A DNA stretch of 64,000 nucleotides from Rhizobium brockwellii (GCF_000769405.2 NZ_CP053439.1:4639001-4703000); one strand, 5' to 3'; shown: positions 7,923 to 17,242, counted from the stretch's first letter. Numbers and translations are program-made. The notes: generated by a model not told the origin, from the letters alone.

Positions 7923-8699
7923 TCAGACCTGCAGGATCGAGGAGACGAGCAGCTGCGTATAGGGTTCGCGCGGGTCGTCGAGCACGCGGTCGGTGAGCCC
8001 GTGTTCGATGACGTAGCCGTCCTTCATCACCATCATCCGGTGCGAGAGCAGGCGGGCGACTGCGAGATCGTGGGTGACGATGATGGCCGAGAGGCCGAGA
8101 TCGTTGACGAGGCCGCACACGAGATCGAGCAGGCGCGCCTGAACCGAGACGTCGAGGCCGCCGGTCGGCTCGTCCATGAAGACGAGGCGCGGGCCGGTGA
8201 CGAGGTTGCGGGCGATCTGCAATCGCTGGCGCATGCCGCCGGAAAAGGCGCGCGGCTGGTCGTCGATGCGGTCGGCGTCGATCTCGACGCGTTCGAGCCA
8301 GTCGATCGCCGACGCGCGGATCTTGCCGTAGTGCCGGTCGCCGATCGCCATCAGCCGTTCGCCGACATTGGCGCCGGCCGACACCGTCATGCGCAGACCA
8401 TCGGCCGGGTTCTGGTGCACGAAGCCCCAGTCGGTGCGCATCAGGAAGCGCCGCTCAGCCTCGTTCATGCGGTAGAGATCGCGGTAGCTGCCATCGCGCA
8501 TATGATATTCAACGCTGCCGGTACTCGGCAGCAGCCGGGTGGAGAGGCAGTTGAGCAGCGTCGTCTTGCCGGAGCCGGACTCGCCGACGATGGCGAGCAC
8601 CTCGCCGGGCCAGAGCTCGAAGGAGACGTCGCGGCAGCCGATGCGGTTGCCGTAGAATTTTGAAACGTCGTGAACCTTGAGAAGCGGGGTATCACTCAT
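7923..8699 (-). CDS. phnK: PhnK, C-P lyase ABC-type ATPase subunit
   Basis: ATP-binding subunit that docks on the PhnGHIJ core, 258 residues. Walker [10 protein letters not shown], signature FSGGMRQRLQIARN and Walker B VFMDEPTGGLDVSVQ are intact. The start is the ATG at 8699, which overlaps the phnJ stop as ATGA; the longer frame up to 8843 lies inside phnJ and is not expected to be used. Its similarity to Dpp/Opp ATPases is normal for PhnK. Confidence 0.94.
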   Translation of the reverse strand: MSDTPLLKVHDVSKFYGNRIGCRDVSFELWPGEVLAIVGESGSGKTTLLNCLSTRLLPSTGSVEYHMRDGSYRDLYRMNEAERRFLMRTDWGFVHQNPADGLRMTVSAGANVGERLMAIGDRHYGKIRASAIDWLERVEIDADRIDDQPRAFSGGMRQRLQIARNLVTGPRLVFMDEPTGGLDVSVQARLLDLVCGLVNDLGLSAIIVTHDLAVARLLSHRMMVMKDGYVIEHGLTDRVLDDPREPYTQLLVSSILQV

Positions 8700-9571
8700 T
8701 CTGCAGCCTCCCGGGCCAGCATCTCGCCGGCATGTCCGTGCGCGCGGCGGTCTTCGCAATGATCGGTGTCGGAGCAGACGAACATCCGCCCGCCCTTGTC
8801 GTCGAGAACCACCTCGTCGAGATAGACTTCTTCCGCGCCGCAAAGGGCGCAGGGCTTGTCGAAGCGCTGGATATCGAAGGGGTAATCCTCGAAATCCAGG
8901 CTGACGACGTCGGTATAGGGCGGAACCGCATAAATGCGTTTCTCGCGCCCGGCTCCGAAGAGCTGCAGCGCGTCCGACATATGCATCTTCGGATTGTCGA
9001 ATTTCGGCGTCGGCGACGGGTCCATGACATAGCGGCCGTGGACCTTCACCGGATAGGCGTAAGTCCGTGAGATGCGGCCGTTATGGGCGATATCCTCGTA
9101 GAGCTTCACATGCATGAGGCCGTATTCTTCGAGAGCGTGCATCTTGCGCGTCTCGGTTTCGCGCGGCTCGAGGAAGCGCAGCGGCTCGGGGATCGGCACC
9201 TGGTAGACGAGCACCTGCCCGACCCCGAGCTTTTCTTCGGGAATGCGGTGGCGTGTCTGGATGATCGTCGCATCCTTGGTGTGCGTCGTCACCGCGACAT
9301 TGGCGACCTTCTGGAAGAAGGCGCGGATGGAAACGGCGTTGGTCGTGTCGTCGGCGCCCTGGTCGATGACCTTCAGCACGTCGTCCGGTCCGATGATCGA
9401 GGCCGTCACCTGCACGCCGCCGGTGCCCCAGCCATAGGGCATCGGCATTTCGCGCGAGGCGAAGGGCACCTGGTAACCCGGAATGGCGATCGCCTTCAGG
9501 ATGGCGCGGCGGATCATCCGCTTGGTCTGTTCGTCGAGATAGGCGAAGTTGTAGCTGGCCAGATCGGTCAT
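8696..9571 (-). CDS. phnJ: PhnJ, C-P lyase (radical SAM carbon-phosphorus lyase)
   Basis: Cleaves the C-P bond of ribose 1-phosphonate 5-phosphate to alkane and cyclic phosphate. It is 291 residues. Cysteines at 241, 244, 266 and 272 give C-x2-C-x21-C-x5-C, and Gly32 (in IAIPGYQVPF) matches the proposed glycyl radical site; these numbers agree with those known for E. coli PhnJ. All catalytic residues are therefore present and the gene looks functional. It overlaps phnI and phnK by 4 bp each. Confidence 0.97.
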   Translation of the reverse strand: MTDLASYNFAYLDEQTKRMIRRAILKAIAIPGYQVPFASREMPMPYGWGTGGVQVTASIIGPDDVLKVIDQGADDTTNAVSIRAFFQKVANVAVTTHTKDATIIQTRHRIPEEKLGVGQVLVYQVPIPEPLRFLEPRETETRKMHALEEYGLMHVKLYEDIAHNGRISRTYAYPVKVHGRYVMDPSPTPKFDNPKMHMSDALQLFGAGREKRIYAVPPYTDVVSLDFEDYPFDIQRFDKPCALCGAEEVYLDEVVLDDKGGRMFVCSDTDHCEDRRAHGHAGEMLAREAAE

Positions 9572-10674
9572 TCGGCGGCTTCCTTCATGTCTTCGCCACC
9601 GTTGCGGGCGGCTTCGAATTCGCGGCGCATGCGGCGGACGAGATCGAGTTCGGCCTGGAAATCCACATAATGCGGAAGCTTCAGGTGCTCGACGAAGCCC
9701 GTCGCCTGGACGTTGTCGGAATGCGAGATGACGAATTCCTCATCCTGTGCCGGTGCGGTAATATCCTCGCCGAGCTCTTCGGCGCGAAGCGCCCGGTCGA
9801 CCAGCGACATCGCCATCGCCTTGCGCTCGCTCTGGCCGAAGACCAGGCCGTAGCCGCGTGTGAATTGCGGCGGCGCCTTGGCCGAACCCTTGAATTGGTT
9901 GACCATCTGGCATTCGGTGATCTGGATCGTGCCGAGCGAGACGGCGAAACCGAGTTCCGGCACGTCGAATTCTACCTCGACGTCGCCGATGCGGATTTCA
10001 CCTGTGAAGGGGTGGTTGCGGCCGTAGCCGCGCTGGGTGGAATAACCGAGCGCCAGCAGGAAGCCCTCGTCGCCGCGGGCAAGCGCCTGCAGGCGCAGAT
10101 CCCGGGTCATCGGGAATTCCATGGGCTCGCGGGTCAGGTCGCCGATCTCGTGATCTTCCGGCATGTCGCCGTCGGCCTCGATCAGGCCTTCCTCGCCGAG
10201 GATTTCCGAGACGCGCATGACGCGGCCGGTCTCGGCGGCGCGCTGAGCGGGCGTCTCGACCGCCTCGTCCGAAAGCAGCGAGGGATCGAGCAGGCGGTGG
10301 GTATAGTCGAAGGTGGGCCCAAGAAGCTGGCCGCCCGGCAGATCCTTGTAGGTCGCCGAGATGCGGCGTTCGATCGTCATATCAGCCGTGTCGAGCGGCT
10401 TCGAATAGCCGAAACGCGGCAGCGTCGTGCGGTAGGCGCGCAGCAGGAAGATCGCCTCGATCATGTCGCCGCGCGATTGGCGGATGGCGAGGGCTGCGAG
10501 CGTGCGGTCGAAAAGCGAGGCCTCGGCCATGACGCGGTCGACGGCGAGCGCCAGCTGCGCCACGATCTGTTCGATGCCGATCGCCGGCAGCGAACGGTCG
10601 CCGCGGCGGCGGTCGGCGAGCAGGCGGTGGGCATTGGCGATGGCAGTCTCGCCACCCTTGACGGCAACATACAT
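9568..10674 (-). CDS. phnI: PhnI, C-P lyase core subunit (nucleosidase component)
   Basis: Core subunit that, with PhnG, PhnH and PhnL, exchanges the adenine of ATP for the phosphonate at ribose C1. It is 368 residues and begins MYVAVKGGETAIANAHRLL, characteristic of the family. Start ATG at 10674 lies 4 bp after phnH; its end overlaps phnJ by 4 bp. Full length and unbroken, with no odd residues noticed. Confidence 0.95.
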   Translation of the reverse strand: MYVAVKGGETAIANAHRLLADRRRGDRSLPAIGIEQIVAQLALAVDRVMAEASLFDRTLAALAIRQSRGDMIEAIFLLRAYRTTLPRFGYSKPLDTADMTIERRISATYKDLPGGQLLGPTFDYTHRLLDPSLLSDEAVETPAQRAAETGRVMRVSEILGEEGLIEADGDMPEDHEIGDLTREPMEFPMTRDLRLQALARGDEGFLLALGYSTQRGYGRNHPFTGEIRIGDVEVEFDVPELGFAVSLGTIQITECQMVNQFKGSAKAPPQFTRGYGLVFGQSERKAMAMSLVDRALRAEELGEDITAPAQDEEFVISHSDNVQATGFVEHLKLPHYVDFQAELDLVRRMRREFEAARNGGEDMKEAAE

Positions 10675-10678
10675 GAGC

Positions 10679-11287
10679 TCAGATCTCCGTTGCTGTGATC
10701 TTGGTGGTGCGCGGCAGGCAGAGGAAACGTTTGCCCGCCGTCAGCGCGATGTCGACGCCGCGCGGAAAGAGCGCACGGTTCTCGGTCCAGAGCCGCATGA
10801 AGGTTTCCGGCAGGCCGATAGGCGCCATCTCCGTCACGCTCTGGATGCCTGGGCCCATCAGCGCCAGCCTGCGGCCGCCCTCGAGTTCGGCAAGTTCGAT
10901 GATGAGCGTCGTCGAGCGGTCGGGATATTCCTGCGTGCCTGATGCAAAGAGGCCGAAGGAGGAAAGTGCGGTGCCGGCCTCGGTGAAGGCAAAACGCGCC
11001 TCGGCCTTTTCGCTGGTCAACGGCGCGCCGGTGTGGAAGCCGAGCCACTCCGGCACAGCGGATTTCGCCAGTCCCTGGGAAAGCCATACGGGTGTGTCGT
11101 GGTCGCAAAGCGTCAGCGCGATCGTGCCGGCGGCGATGCCAAGCGGTGCTGGCGGAGCGACATCGGGCTGAACGGTCTGGATCGTGCCGGGGCGGGCCAT
11201 GCCGTCCATCAGCATCTTGAAGACGCTTTGGGCATGAAAGACGGGCTCGGCAAAACCGCCGGTCAGAGCTTCTGTCTTCAGGCCCAT
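10679..11287 (-). CDS. phnH: PhnH, C-P lyase core subunit
   Basis: Structural or catalytic subunit of the PhnGHIJ core complex, 202 residues. The N-terminal region with GGFAEPVFHAQSVFKMLMDGMARPG is typical of PhnH (first residues 9-34). The ATG at 11287 overlaps the phnG stop by one base (TGATG), suggesting coupled translation and equal stoichiometry in the core. Confidence 0.94.
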   Translation of the reverse strand: MGLKTEALTGGFAEPVFHAQSVFKMLMDGMARPGTIQTVQPDVAPPAPLGIAAGTIALTLCDHDTPVWLSQGLAKSAVPEWLGFHTGAPLTSEKAEARFAFTEAGTALSSFGLFASGTQEYPDRSTTLIIELAELEGGRRLALMGPGIQSVTEMAPIGLPETFMRLWTENRALFPRGVDIALTAGKRFLCLPRTTKITATEI

Positions 11288-11763
11288 CAGTTGTCTCCCC
11301 GTACCATGGTGAAGAAATCGACGCGGGTTGCCGCCGTCTCGTCCGCTTTGCGGCGTTCGGCATCGGCGATCCGCTCAGCGATCGGTGAAAGCAGGGCCTG
11401 TTCGACGAAGTCCTTCGTCGCCTCCTCCTGCCAGAGCGCGTCGAAGATCGCCGCAAGCCTGGCCTTCTCGCGGTCGGTGCCGAGCGCCTGTGCATGGCCG
11501 ACCGAGCCGGTGTCGAGCCGGACCGTCGCCCGCGTCACGGTCACTTCACCGAGATTGAAGGGAGCGCCGCCGCCGCCGATGCGTCCGCGCACCATCACCA
11601 GCCCGGTCTCCGGTCCGCGCACCTGATGGGCCACAGGCTTTTGCGGCAGCGCATCGAAGACTGCCGAGAGTTCGCTGCGCTCCGCACGCGCCAGCAGATC
11701 GGCGGCGCGTTTGCGCCCGGATGCCGTCTGTGACGCGGCGTCTTTGCTGTCCGCTGATATCAT
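11287..11763 (-). CDS. phnG: PhnG, C-P lyase core subunit
   Basis: First gene of the C-P lyase operon, 158 residues. The family block PVAHQVRGPETGLVMVRGR and the segment GGGGAPFNLGEVTVTRATV are present. The start ATG at 11763 has AAGGGA 8 bases upstream. A perfect inverted repeat (probable PhnF operator) lies 18-35 bp before the start codon and a Pho-box-like repeat about 70 bp before it, so this is the regulated head of the operon. Confidence 0.94.
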   Translation of the reverse strand: MISADSKDAASQTASGRKRAADLLARAERSELSAVFDALPQKPVAHQVRGPETGLVMVRGRIGGGGAPFNLGEVTVTRATVRLDTGSVGHAQALGTDREKARLAAIFDALWQEEATKDFVEQALLSPIAERIADAERRKADETAATRVDFFTMVRGDN

Positions 11764-11780
11764 CGCCGCTTCCCTTTAAA

Positions 11781-11798
11781 TGTCTATTGATATAGACA
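11781..11798. promoter_or_regulatory. Probable PhnF operator upstream of phnG
   Basis: Perfect inverted repeat TGTCTAT-TGAT-ATAGACA, 18-35 bp upstream of the phnG start codon. GntR/HutC-type regulators bind short palindromes of this size, and the mycobacterial PhnF site contains a similar TATAGACC core (from memory). Its place between the Pho box and the start fits a repressor site. Confidence 0.6.
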
Positions 11799-11833
11799 AC
11801 CATACAAGATACACTTAGCTCTAAATCGATGTC

Positions 11834-11851
11834 GTGACAAGCGTGTGACAT
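11834..11851 (-). promoter_or_regulatory. Pho-box-like site for PhoB upstream of phnG
   Basis: Read towards phnG, ATGTCAC and TTGTCAC form a direct repeat separated by 4 bases (11-base period), matching the CTGTCAT-N4-CTGTCAT pattern at 5 of 7 positions in each half. It lies about 70 bp upstream of the phnG start in the correct orientation to replace a -35 element. Confidence 0.65.
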
Positions 11852-11853
11852 CC

Positions 11854-11960
11854 TACAGCGCCGCGCGTCTTTTCAGACGCGCAAAGGACGCTGTAGCACT
11901 TTGAATTGCTGCATAATTCGATCCATAAATCGGAATCGATTTATGGATCGAATTATGCAG
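11854..11960. repeat. RIME-like mosaic element before phnF (copy 1)
   Basis: Two palindromes in tandem. The first has outer arms TACAGCG/CGCTGTA and inner arms GCGCGTCT/AGACGCGC. The second (11909-11960) is a near-perfect 24-bp-arm inverted repeat with a 4-base centre. The first module and the spacer CACTTTGAATTGCTGCATA recur at 42881-42975. The element separates the phnG promoter from phnF, whose start codon is 28 bp downstream. Confidence 0.75.
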
Positions 11961-11988
11961 AAGGCGTGAAATAGCGGGCAGGGGTGGA

Positions 11989-12726
11989 ATGGCGGGATTG
12001 AAGCAGGTGCAAAGGCAAACCGGCGTGGCGCTCTGGCGCCAGATCGCTGATCGGATTCGCGAGGCGATCAGCAGCGGAACCTATGACGAAACGGGAATGG
12101 TACCACCGGAAACCGTGCTGGCGCTGCAATTCGGCGTCAACCGGCATACGGTGCGCAGTGCGCTGGCGGCGCTGGCGCAGGAGGGTATCGTCCGTGCGGT
12201 ACAAGGTCGCGGCACGCTGATCGAGCGCAAGGAGCGGCTGAATTTCCCGATCACGCGGCGCACGCGATTCACCGCCGGCATTGGCGATCAGGCGCGTGAA
12301 ATGCGCGGCCTTCTGCTCGATGAGGCGAGGGAGGAAGCGAGTGCCGAGATCGCCCGCTGGCTGGGTCTGAAGCCGGGAGAACACGTGATCCGCCTGGAAA
12401 CATTGCGCCAGGCAGACAAGCGCCCGGTTTCAAGGGCGACGAGCTGGTTTCCCGCCAAGCGCTTTGCCGGTATCGGTGAGGCCTACCGGACGGCGGAATC
12501 GATCACCAAGGCTTTTGCCGAACTCGGCCTGTCGGATTATGTCCGCGCCACGACCGAGGTGACAGCCGCCCATGCGAGTGCTGCCGATATGGCCGACCTC
12601 GAACTCACCCCTGGCGCCATCCTTCTGATCGCCAAGGCGATGAATACCGATCTTGAGGGTGTGCCGGTGCAATATTCGATCAGCCGCTTCGCGGCCGACC
12701 GGGTGCAGTTCACCATCGAGAACTGA
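11989..12726 (+). CDS. phnF: PhnF, GntR-family (HutC/UTRA) regulator of phosphonate genes
   Basis: Transcription factor of 245 residues, divergent from phnG. The N-terminal winged helix (about residues 10-78) contains LWRQIADRIREAI and the recognition segment FGVNRHTVRSALAALAQEG; the UTRA effector domain fills residues 95-240. PhnF proteins respond to phosphonates or phosphate intermediates. The start ATG at 11989 has GGGGTGGA just upstream. It probably represses the phn operon through the palindrome at 11781. Confidence 0.9.
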   Translation: MAGLKQVQRQTGVALWRQIADRIREAISSGTYDETGMVPPETVLALQFGVNRHTVRSALAALAQEGIVRAVQGRGTLIERKERLNFPITRRTRFTAGIGDQAREMRGLLLDEAREEASAEIARWLGLKPGEHVIRLETLRQADKRPVSRATSWFPAKRFAGIGEAYRTAESITKAFAELGLSDYVRATTEVTAAHASAADMADLELTPGAILLIAKAMNTDLEGVPVQYSISRFAADRVQFTIEN

Positions 12727-12731
12727 ATGCC

Positions 12732-12751
12732 TTCCCCGCCGAAGCGGGGAA
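12732..12751. terminator. Hairpin between convergent phnF and gpmA
   Basis: TTCCCCGC and GCGGGGAA form an 8-bp stem with a CGAA tetraloop, 6 bp after the phnF stop and 14 bp before the gpmA stop. There is no clear U tract; it probably serves as a two-way terminator. Confidence 0.5.
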
Positions 12752-12764
12752 AGATCAGCTGAGA

Positions 12765-13400
12765 TCAATGTGCGCTGGACATGTCGCCGAGCACTTCCTT
12801 GGAAGCGACGGTGGAATCCGCCTTCAGCGTGTAGACCATGGGCACGCCGGTGGCGAGATTGAGGGCGAGCACGCCTTCTTTGCTCAGCTTGTCGAGCACC
12901 ATCACCAGCGAGCGCAGCGAATTGCCGTGTGCGGCAACCAGCACCTTTTCGCCTCTGAGCACGCGCGGCAGGATTTCGGTGAGGTAGTAGGGCCAGACGC
13001 GGGCGCCGGTGTCGCGCAGGCTTTCACCGCCGGGAGGCGGCACGTCATAGGAACGGCGCCAGATATGCACCTGTTCCTCGCCCCACTTGGCGCGTGCATC
13101 ATCCTTGTTGAGGCCGGAGAGGTCGCCGTAGTCGCGCTCGTTCAGCGCCTGGTCTCGGATCGTCTGGAGATCGGGCTGGCCGACCTTGTCGAGGATGAGC
13201 TTCAGCGTGTGCTGCGCGCGCACCAGCACCGAGGTATAGGCGACGTCGAATTTAATCCCGTATTCGGCGAGCGCAGCCCCGCCTGCATTAGCTTCCTGGA
13301 CGCCGAGCTCGGTCAGATCGGGATCCTTCCAGCCGGTGAAGAGATTCTTCAGGTTCCAGTCACTCTGGCCGTGGCGAACGAGGACGAGGGTACCGCTCAT
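12765..13400 (-). CDS. gpmA: 2,3-bisphosphoglycerate-dependent phosphoglycerate mutase
   Basis: Interconverts 3- and 2-phosphoglycerate in glycolysis and gluconeogenesis. It is 211 residues, the short alphaproteobacterial form. The phosphohistidine motif RHGQSDWN is at residues 9-16, followed by [23 protein letters not shown] and the second catalytic histidine in [10 protein letters not shown] are present. Start ATG at 13400 has a GAGGCAT ribosome site. It is downstream of dapB by 21 bp and probably cotranscribed with it. Confidence 0.97.
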   Translation of the reverse strand: MSGTLVLVRHGQSDWNLKNLFTGWKDPDLTELGVQEANAGGAALAEYGIKFDVAYTSVLVRAQHTLKLILDKVGQPDLQTIRDQALNERDYGDLSGLNKDDARAKWGEEQVHIWRRSYDVPPPGGESLRDTGARVWPYYLTEILPRVLRGEKVLVAAHGNSLRSLVMVLDKLSKEGVLALNLATGVPMVYTLKADSTVASKEVLGDMSSAH

Positions 13401-13421
13401 GAATATGCCTCCGTAGTATCG

Positions 13422-14246
13422 TTATGAGGAAGAAAGCCCGAGCACGTCGAGCATGGAATAGAGACCCGGCTTCTTGTCGCGTGCCCAAAGGGCCGCTTTG
13501 ATGGCGCCGCGCGCGAAGATCGAGCGGTCGGCCGCACTGTGCGATAGGGTGACAATTTCACCTTCGCCGGCAAAAAGCACGGAATGCTCGCCGATGACGG
13601 AGCCGCCGCGCAGCGTCGCAAAGCCGATCGTGCCCGCTTCGCGGGCGCCGGTATGGCCGTCGCGCACCCGGACCGACTTCGAGGCCAGATCGATGCTGCG
13701 CCCCTTTGCCGCGGCCTCACCGAAGAGAAGGGCGGTGCCGGAAGGCGCATCTACCTTGTGCTTGTGGTGCATTTCCAGGATCTCGATATCCCAGTCATCA
13801 GGATCGAGCGCACGCGCTGCCTGCTCTGCGAGCACGCTGAGCAGATTGACCCCGAGGCTCATATTGCCCGACTTGACGATGCGGGCATGGCGGGCCGCCG
13901 CGGCGATCTTGGCATTGTCGTCGGGTAAACAGCCCGTCGTGCCGATGACATGGACGATGCGGGCCTGCGCGGCGAGGCCTGAGAATTCTACTGTTGCAGC
14001 GGGCGAGGTGAAGTCGAGCACGCCTTCGGCATCGAGAAAAGCGTTGAGCGGATCGTCGACGATAACGACACCGATCGGGCCGAGACCGGCGATCTCGCCG
14101 GCATCCTTGCCGACGAAGGGCGAGCCGGCACGCTCGACCGCGGCATGCAGCGTCACGCCATCGATCGAATGGATGAGCCGGATCAGCGTCTGCCCCATGC
14201 GTCCTGCTGCGCCAACCACCACCAGTTTCATCGCAGCATCGCTCAT
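13422..14246 (-). CDS. dapB: 4-hydroxy-tetrahydrodipicolinate reductase
   Basis: NAD(P)H-dependent step of lysine and diaminopimelate synthesis. It is 274 residues. The nucleotide-binding motif [15 protein letters not shown] lies near the N-terminus and the family signature [15 protein letters not shown] in the middle, both complete. The start ATG at 14246 gives [11 protein letters not shown]; Met6 is an alternative. It lies between the ABC exporter (15 bp upstream) and gpmA, all in one direction. Confidence 0.97.
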   Translation of the reverse strand: MSDAAMKLVVVGAAGRMGQTLIRLIHSIDGVTLHAAVERAGSPFVGKDAGEIAGLGPIGVVIVDDPLNAFLDAEGVLDFTSPAATVEFSGLAAQARIVHVIGTTGCLPDDNAKIAAAARHARIVKSGNMSLGVNLLSVLAEQAARALDPDDWDIEILEMHHKHKVDAPSGTALLFGEAAAKGRSIDLASKSVRVRDGHTGAREAGTIGFATLRGGSVIGEHSVLFAGEGEIVTLSHSAADRSIFARGAIKAALWARDKKPGLYSMLDVLGLSSS

Positions 14247-14261
14247 GTCAGTCTCGCCAGG

Positions 14262-16049
14262 TCAGTTTGAATCGGAGGCCGAAGGCCTCTGCAGGTTGTT
14301 GAGGCGAGCGTAAAGACCGTCGCTGACCTTCGCAAGCGTCTCGTGGTTGCCTTCCTCGACGACGCGACCCTGCTGCATGACGACGATCTTGTCGGCGCGC
14401 ACCACGGTCGACAGCCGATGGGCGATGACGACGACGGTGCGTCCGCTCATCGCTTCGTCGAGCGCCTTCTGCACGGCTGCTTCGGATTCGGTGTCGAGGG
14501 CCGAGGTCGCCTCGTCGAGAAGCAGGATCGGCGCATTGCGCACCAGGGCGCGTGCGATCGACAGCCGCTGGCGCTGGCCGCCGGAAAGCGTCACGCCGTT
14601 TTCGCCGACCGCCGTCTCGTAACCCTGCGGCTGTGCTGAGATGAAGTCATGCGCGTAGGCAAGCCGCGCCGCTTCTTCCACCTCGGCATCGGTCGCTTCC
14701 GGCCGGCCATAGCGGATATTGTCGCGGATCGTGCCCTCGAACAGATAGGGCTGCTGCGATACATAGGCGAGCTGCTGGCGCAGCGACTTCTTGGTGATGT
14801 GGGCGATGTCCTGCCCGTCGATCAGGATTTCGCCTTCGCGCGGGTCGTAGAAGCGCGGAATGAGGCTGATGACGGTGGATTTGCCGGCGCCCGACGGGCC
14901 GACCAGCGCCGTCGTCGCGCCGCCCTCGGCGGTGAAACTGACGCCGCTGAGCACGCTCTCATTGCCGTAGGCGAAGGAAACATTGCGGAATTCGATCCTT
15001 GCCTGCGTCACCGTCAGCGGCCGGGCATCCGGCAGGTCCCGCTGGCGCGGTTCCATGTCGAGCAACTCGTAGATCATCCGCGCATTGACGACGGCACGCT
15101 CCATCTGCACCTGCAGGCGGGCAAGCCGTCGGGCCGGGTCATAGGCAAGCAGCAGCGCGGTGACGAAGGAGAAGAAGGCGCCGGGCGGCACATTGTAGTA
15201 GATCGAGCGGTAGGCGGCATAGGCAAGCACGCTGGCGACGGCAAAGCCCGCGAAACTCTCCGTCAGAGGAGAGGTGCGTTCGGAAAGCCGGGCAATCCGG
15301 TTCGCCCGGCTTTCGGCGCCCTTGATGAGCTTGTTGACCTTGCCTTCCAGTTCTTCTTCCATCGTGAAGGCTTTCACGATGGCGATACCCTGGATCGTTT
15401 CCTGCATGGCGCCGAGAACGTGGCTGTTCAGATGCACGGCCTCGCGCGTCGCCGAGCGCAGCCGCTTGGAAACATAACGCAGCGCATAAAGCAGCGGCGG
15501 GGCCATGATGAACACGGCAAGGCTGAGCAGCGGATCCTGGAGGATCATCACGGCGAGCAGAGAAACGAAGGTCAGCAGGTCGCGCACTGTCGAGGTGATC
15601 GTCAGGTTGAGCACGTCGCGGATGCCGCTGACATTCTGGCTCACCTGCGCGGCGATATGTGCAGAGCGCGCCTCGCTGAAGAAGCCGACCGAAAGCGTCA
15701 TCAGATGCGCATAGAGCCGGCGCTGGTAGCGGGCGACGATATCGTTGCCGACCTTGGACAGCGCCACCGCCTGACCGTAGCTCGCAAAACCGCGCAGCAC
15801 GAAGGCGATGAAGATCGAAAGACAGATGATCCAGACGACGTCGGCACGCCGATTGGCGAAGGCCTCGTCGATGATCGCTCGCATGATCCAGGCGGTGAAC
15901 GCCGTCGAAAGCGCCACCACGATGAGGCAGGCGATCGCAAAGACATAGCCCCACAGATGGTCGCGGCCGTTTTCAGCGATGATGCGCTTCAGGATGCCGG
16001 TTACGGTATCGCTGCTGACGCTCTGCGTTCTGCTTTCCGCCGCTTCCAA
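14262..16049 (-). CDS. MsbA-type ABC exporter (fused permease and ATPase)
   Basis: Half-transporter of 595 residues: six membrane helices (about residues 30-320) followed by an ATPase domain with Walker A VGPSGAGKST, signature [15 protein letters not shown], Walker B ILLLDEATSALD and H-loop IAHRLSTV. Such proteins flip lipid A, glycans or drugs out of the cytoplasm as homodimers; the substrate cannot be told from sequence. The frame opens with TTG at 16049, preceded by AGGA at 10 bases; no ATG is near, so a TTG start is likely. It lies upstream of dapB. Confidence 0.88.
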   Translation of the reverse strand: MEAAESRTQSVSSDTVTGILKRIIAENGRDHLWGYVFAIACLIVVALSTAFTAWIMRAIIDEAFANRRADVVWIICLSIFIAFVLRGFASYGQAVALSKVGNDIVARYQRRLYAHLMTLSVGFFSEARSAHIAAQVSQNVSGIRDVLNLTITSTVRDLLTFVSLLAVMILQDPLLSLAVFIMAPPLLYALRYVSKRLRSATREAVHLNSHVLGAMQETIQGIAIVKAFTMEEELEGKVNKLIKGAESRANRIARLSERTSPLTESFAGFAVASVLAYAAYRSIYYNVPPGAFFSFVTALLLAYDPARRLARLQVQMERAVVNARMIYELLDMEPRQRDLPDARPLTVTQARIEFRNVSFAYGNESVLSGVSFTAEGGATTALVGPSGAGKSTVISLIPRFYDPREGEILIDGQDIAHITKKSLRQQLAYVSQQPYLFEGTIRDNIRYGRPEATDAEVEEAARLAYAHDFISAQPQGYETAVGENGVTLSGGQRQRLSIARALVRNAPILLLDEATSALDTESEAAVQKALDEAMSGRTVVVIAHRLSTVVRADKIVVMQQGRVVEEGNHETLAKVSDGLYARLNNLQRPSASDSN

Positions 16050-16137
16050 AAATGAGGTTTCCTGTCTCGGACCAAGCGCCCCGCGAAGGCGACGCGCACA
16101 TTTGCCGGGGTCTATAAAGAGTTGGGACCGGTTTGGC

Positions 16138-16180
16138 TAGAGCGCCGCGCGCCCGGATAGGACGCGCCAAGGACGCTCTA
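16138..16180. repeat. RIME-like first module only (fragment)
   Basis: TAGAGCG and CGCTCTA flank a GCGCG-rich inner stem, with the spacer CAAGGAC before the right arm, as in the first module of the elements at 11854 and 42881 (CAAAGGAC). The second palindrome is missing. It lies between glk and the ABC exporter, and would be in the leader of the latter. Confidence 0.5.
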
Positions 16181-16199
16181 TTTGCTTTGCGTGCCGGGC

Positions 16200-17225
16200 C
16201 TAACGGCGCCAGCGGCGGCCCTCGGTCGAGACGCCGAAATTCGCCGGCATGCGCGCATAGGAGGAAAGCCCAGCGAGCGCTGCCAGCGGATGCGTCACCA
16301 CATAGGTCGGGATGGTGCGAAGCAGCGCCGTATGCGGTGCCTTGTCCTCGAAGGCGATGCGGAATTCCGGTCTCTTTAGCGCCGGGATGATCTTCTGCGA
16401 GATGCCGCCGGACAGATAGACGCCGCCGCGCGCCATGAACACCATCGCCATGTCGCCCGCCACGCGGCCGAGATAGGTGGCAAACAGCGAGACGGTCTCT
16501 ACGGCCGCCTTGTCGCTGCCGGCAAGCGCGTGCGAGGTGATGTCGGCCGGATCCTTCATCGTCGGCGTGATGCCGTCGACAATGCAGATGGCATGGTAGA
16601 GGTTGACGAGGCCGCGCCCGCAGAGGATCTGCTCGGCCGAAACGCGGCCTTCGATCATCTCGATATGCGGGAAGATGTCATAATCGCGCTTGCTGCGCGG
16701 CCCGAGATCGATATGGCCGCCTTCGCCGGGAACCGGGATCCAGCTGTGCTGGGCATGCACGAGCCCGCCGACGCCGAGGCCGGTGCCCGGTCCGAGCACG
16801 ACGCGGGAGGCGATCATGTCGCCGGTGGCGTCGCCGATGCGCTCGCGGTTTTCATCCGAAAGCGCGGCGATCGCCAGCGCCTGCGCCTCGAAATCGTTAA
16901 CGACGAGCACATCCTCTATGCCGAGGCCCTCGATCATGGTCTTCGGCCGCACCACCCAGTCGCAATTGGTCAGCGGGATCTCGTCGTCGCTGATCGGGCC
17001 GGCGACGGCGAGGATCGCCGAGCGCGGCTGCACGGCGGTCTTGTCGAGAACGCCTTGCTGGATCGCTTCGTCGATCGTGGCGAAATCCGCCGTGCGCACG
17101 TTCGGAAACTGCTTCGGCTCGGCATAGGCATCGCTCAGGATGGAGAAGCGGGCATTTGTGCCGCCGATATCGCCGATCAGGATCGGGAAAGGCATCGGAG
17201 CGGTGCTGTTGTTCAGTTTTGGCAT
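16200..17225 (-). CDS. glk: Glucokinase
   Basis: Phosphorylates glucose with ATP. It is 341 residues, the non-ROK proteobacterial glucokinase type. The phosphate-binding motif [14 protein letters not shown] is near residue 16, followed by [19 protein letters not shown] and [10 protein letters not shown]. The start ATG at 17225 could be replaced by Met11. It is 17 bp downstream of mgsA, so the two are probably cotranscribed; glk feeds the Entner-Doudoroff and pentose pathways used by rhizobia. Confidence 0.96.
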   Translation of the reverse strand: MPKLNNSTAPMPFPILIGDIGGTNARFSILSDAYAEPKQFPNVRTADFATIDEAIQQGVLDKTAVQPRSAILAVAGPISDDEIPLTNCDWVVRPKTMIEGLGIEDVLVVNDFEAQALAIAALSDENRERIGDATGDMIASRVVLGPGTGLGVGGLVHAQHSWIPVPGEGGHIDLGPRSKRDYDIFPHIEMIEGRVSAEQILCGRGLVNLYHAICIVDGITPTMKDPADITSHALAGSDKAAVETVSLFATYLGRVAGDMAMVFMARGGVYLSGGISQKIIPALKRPEFRIAFEDKAPHTALLRTIPTYVVTHPLAALAGLSSYARMPANFGVSTEGRRWRR

Positions 17226-17242
17226 GGCCGGTTCCGTGCTGA

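Noticed and set aside
7119..8699. phnK-phnL as an ordinary ABC importer ATPase pair (nickel/peptide type)
   Set aside because: They sit between phnJ and the phn acetyltransferase with overlapping ends, and no permease genes accompany them, so they are C-P lyase subunits.
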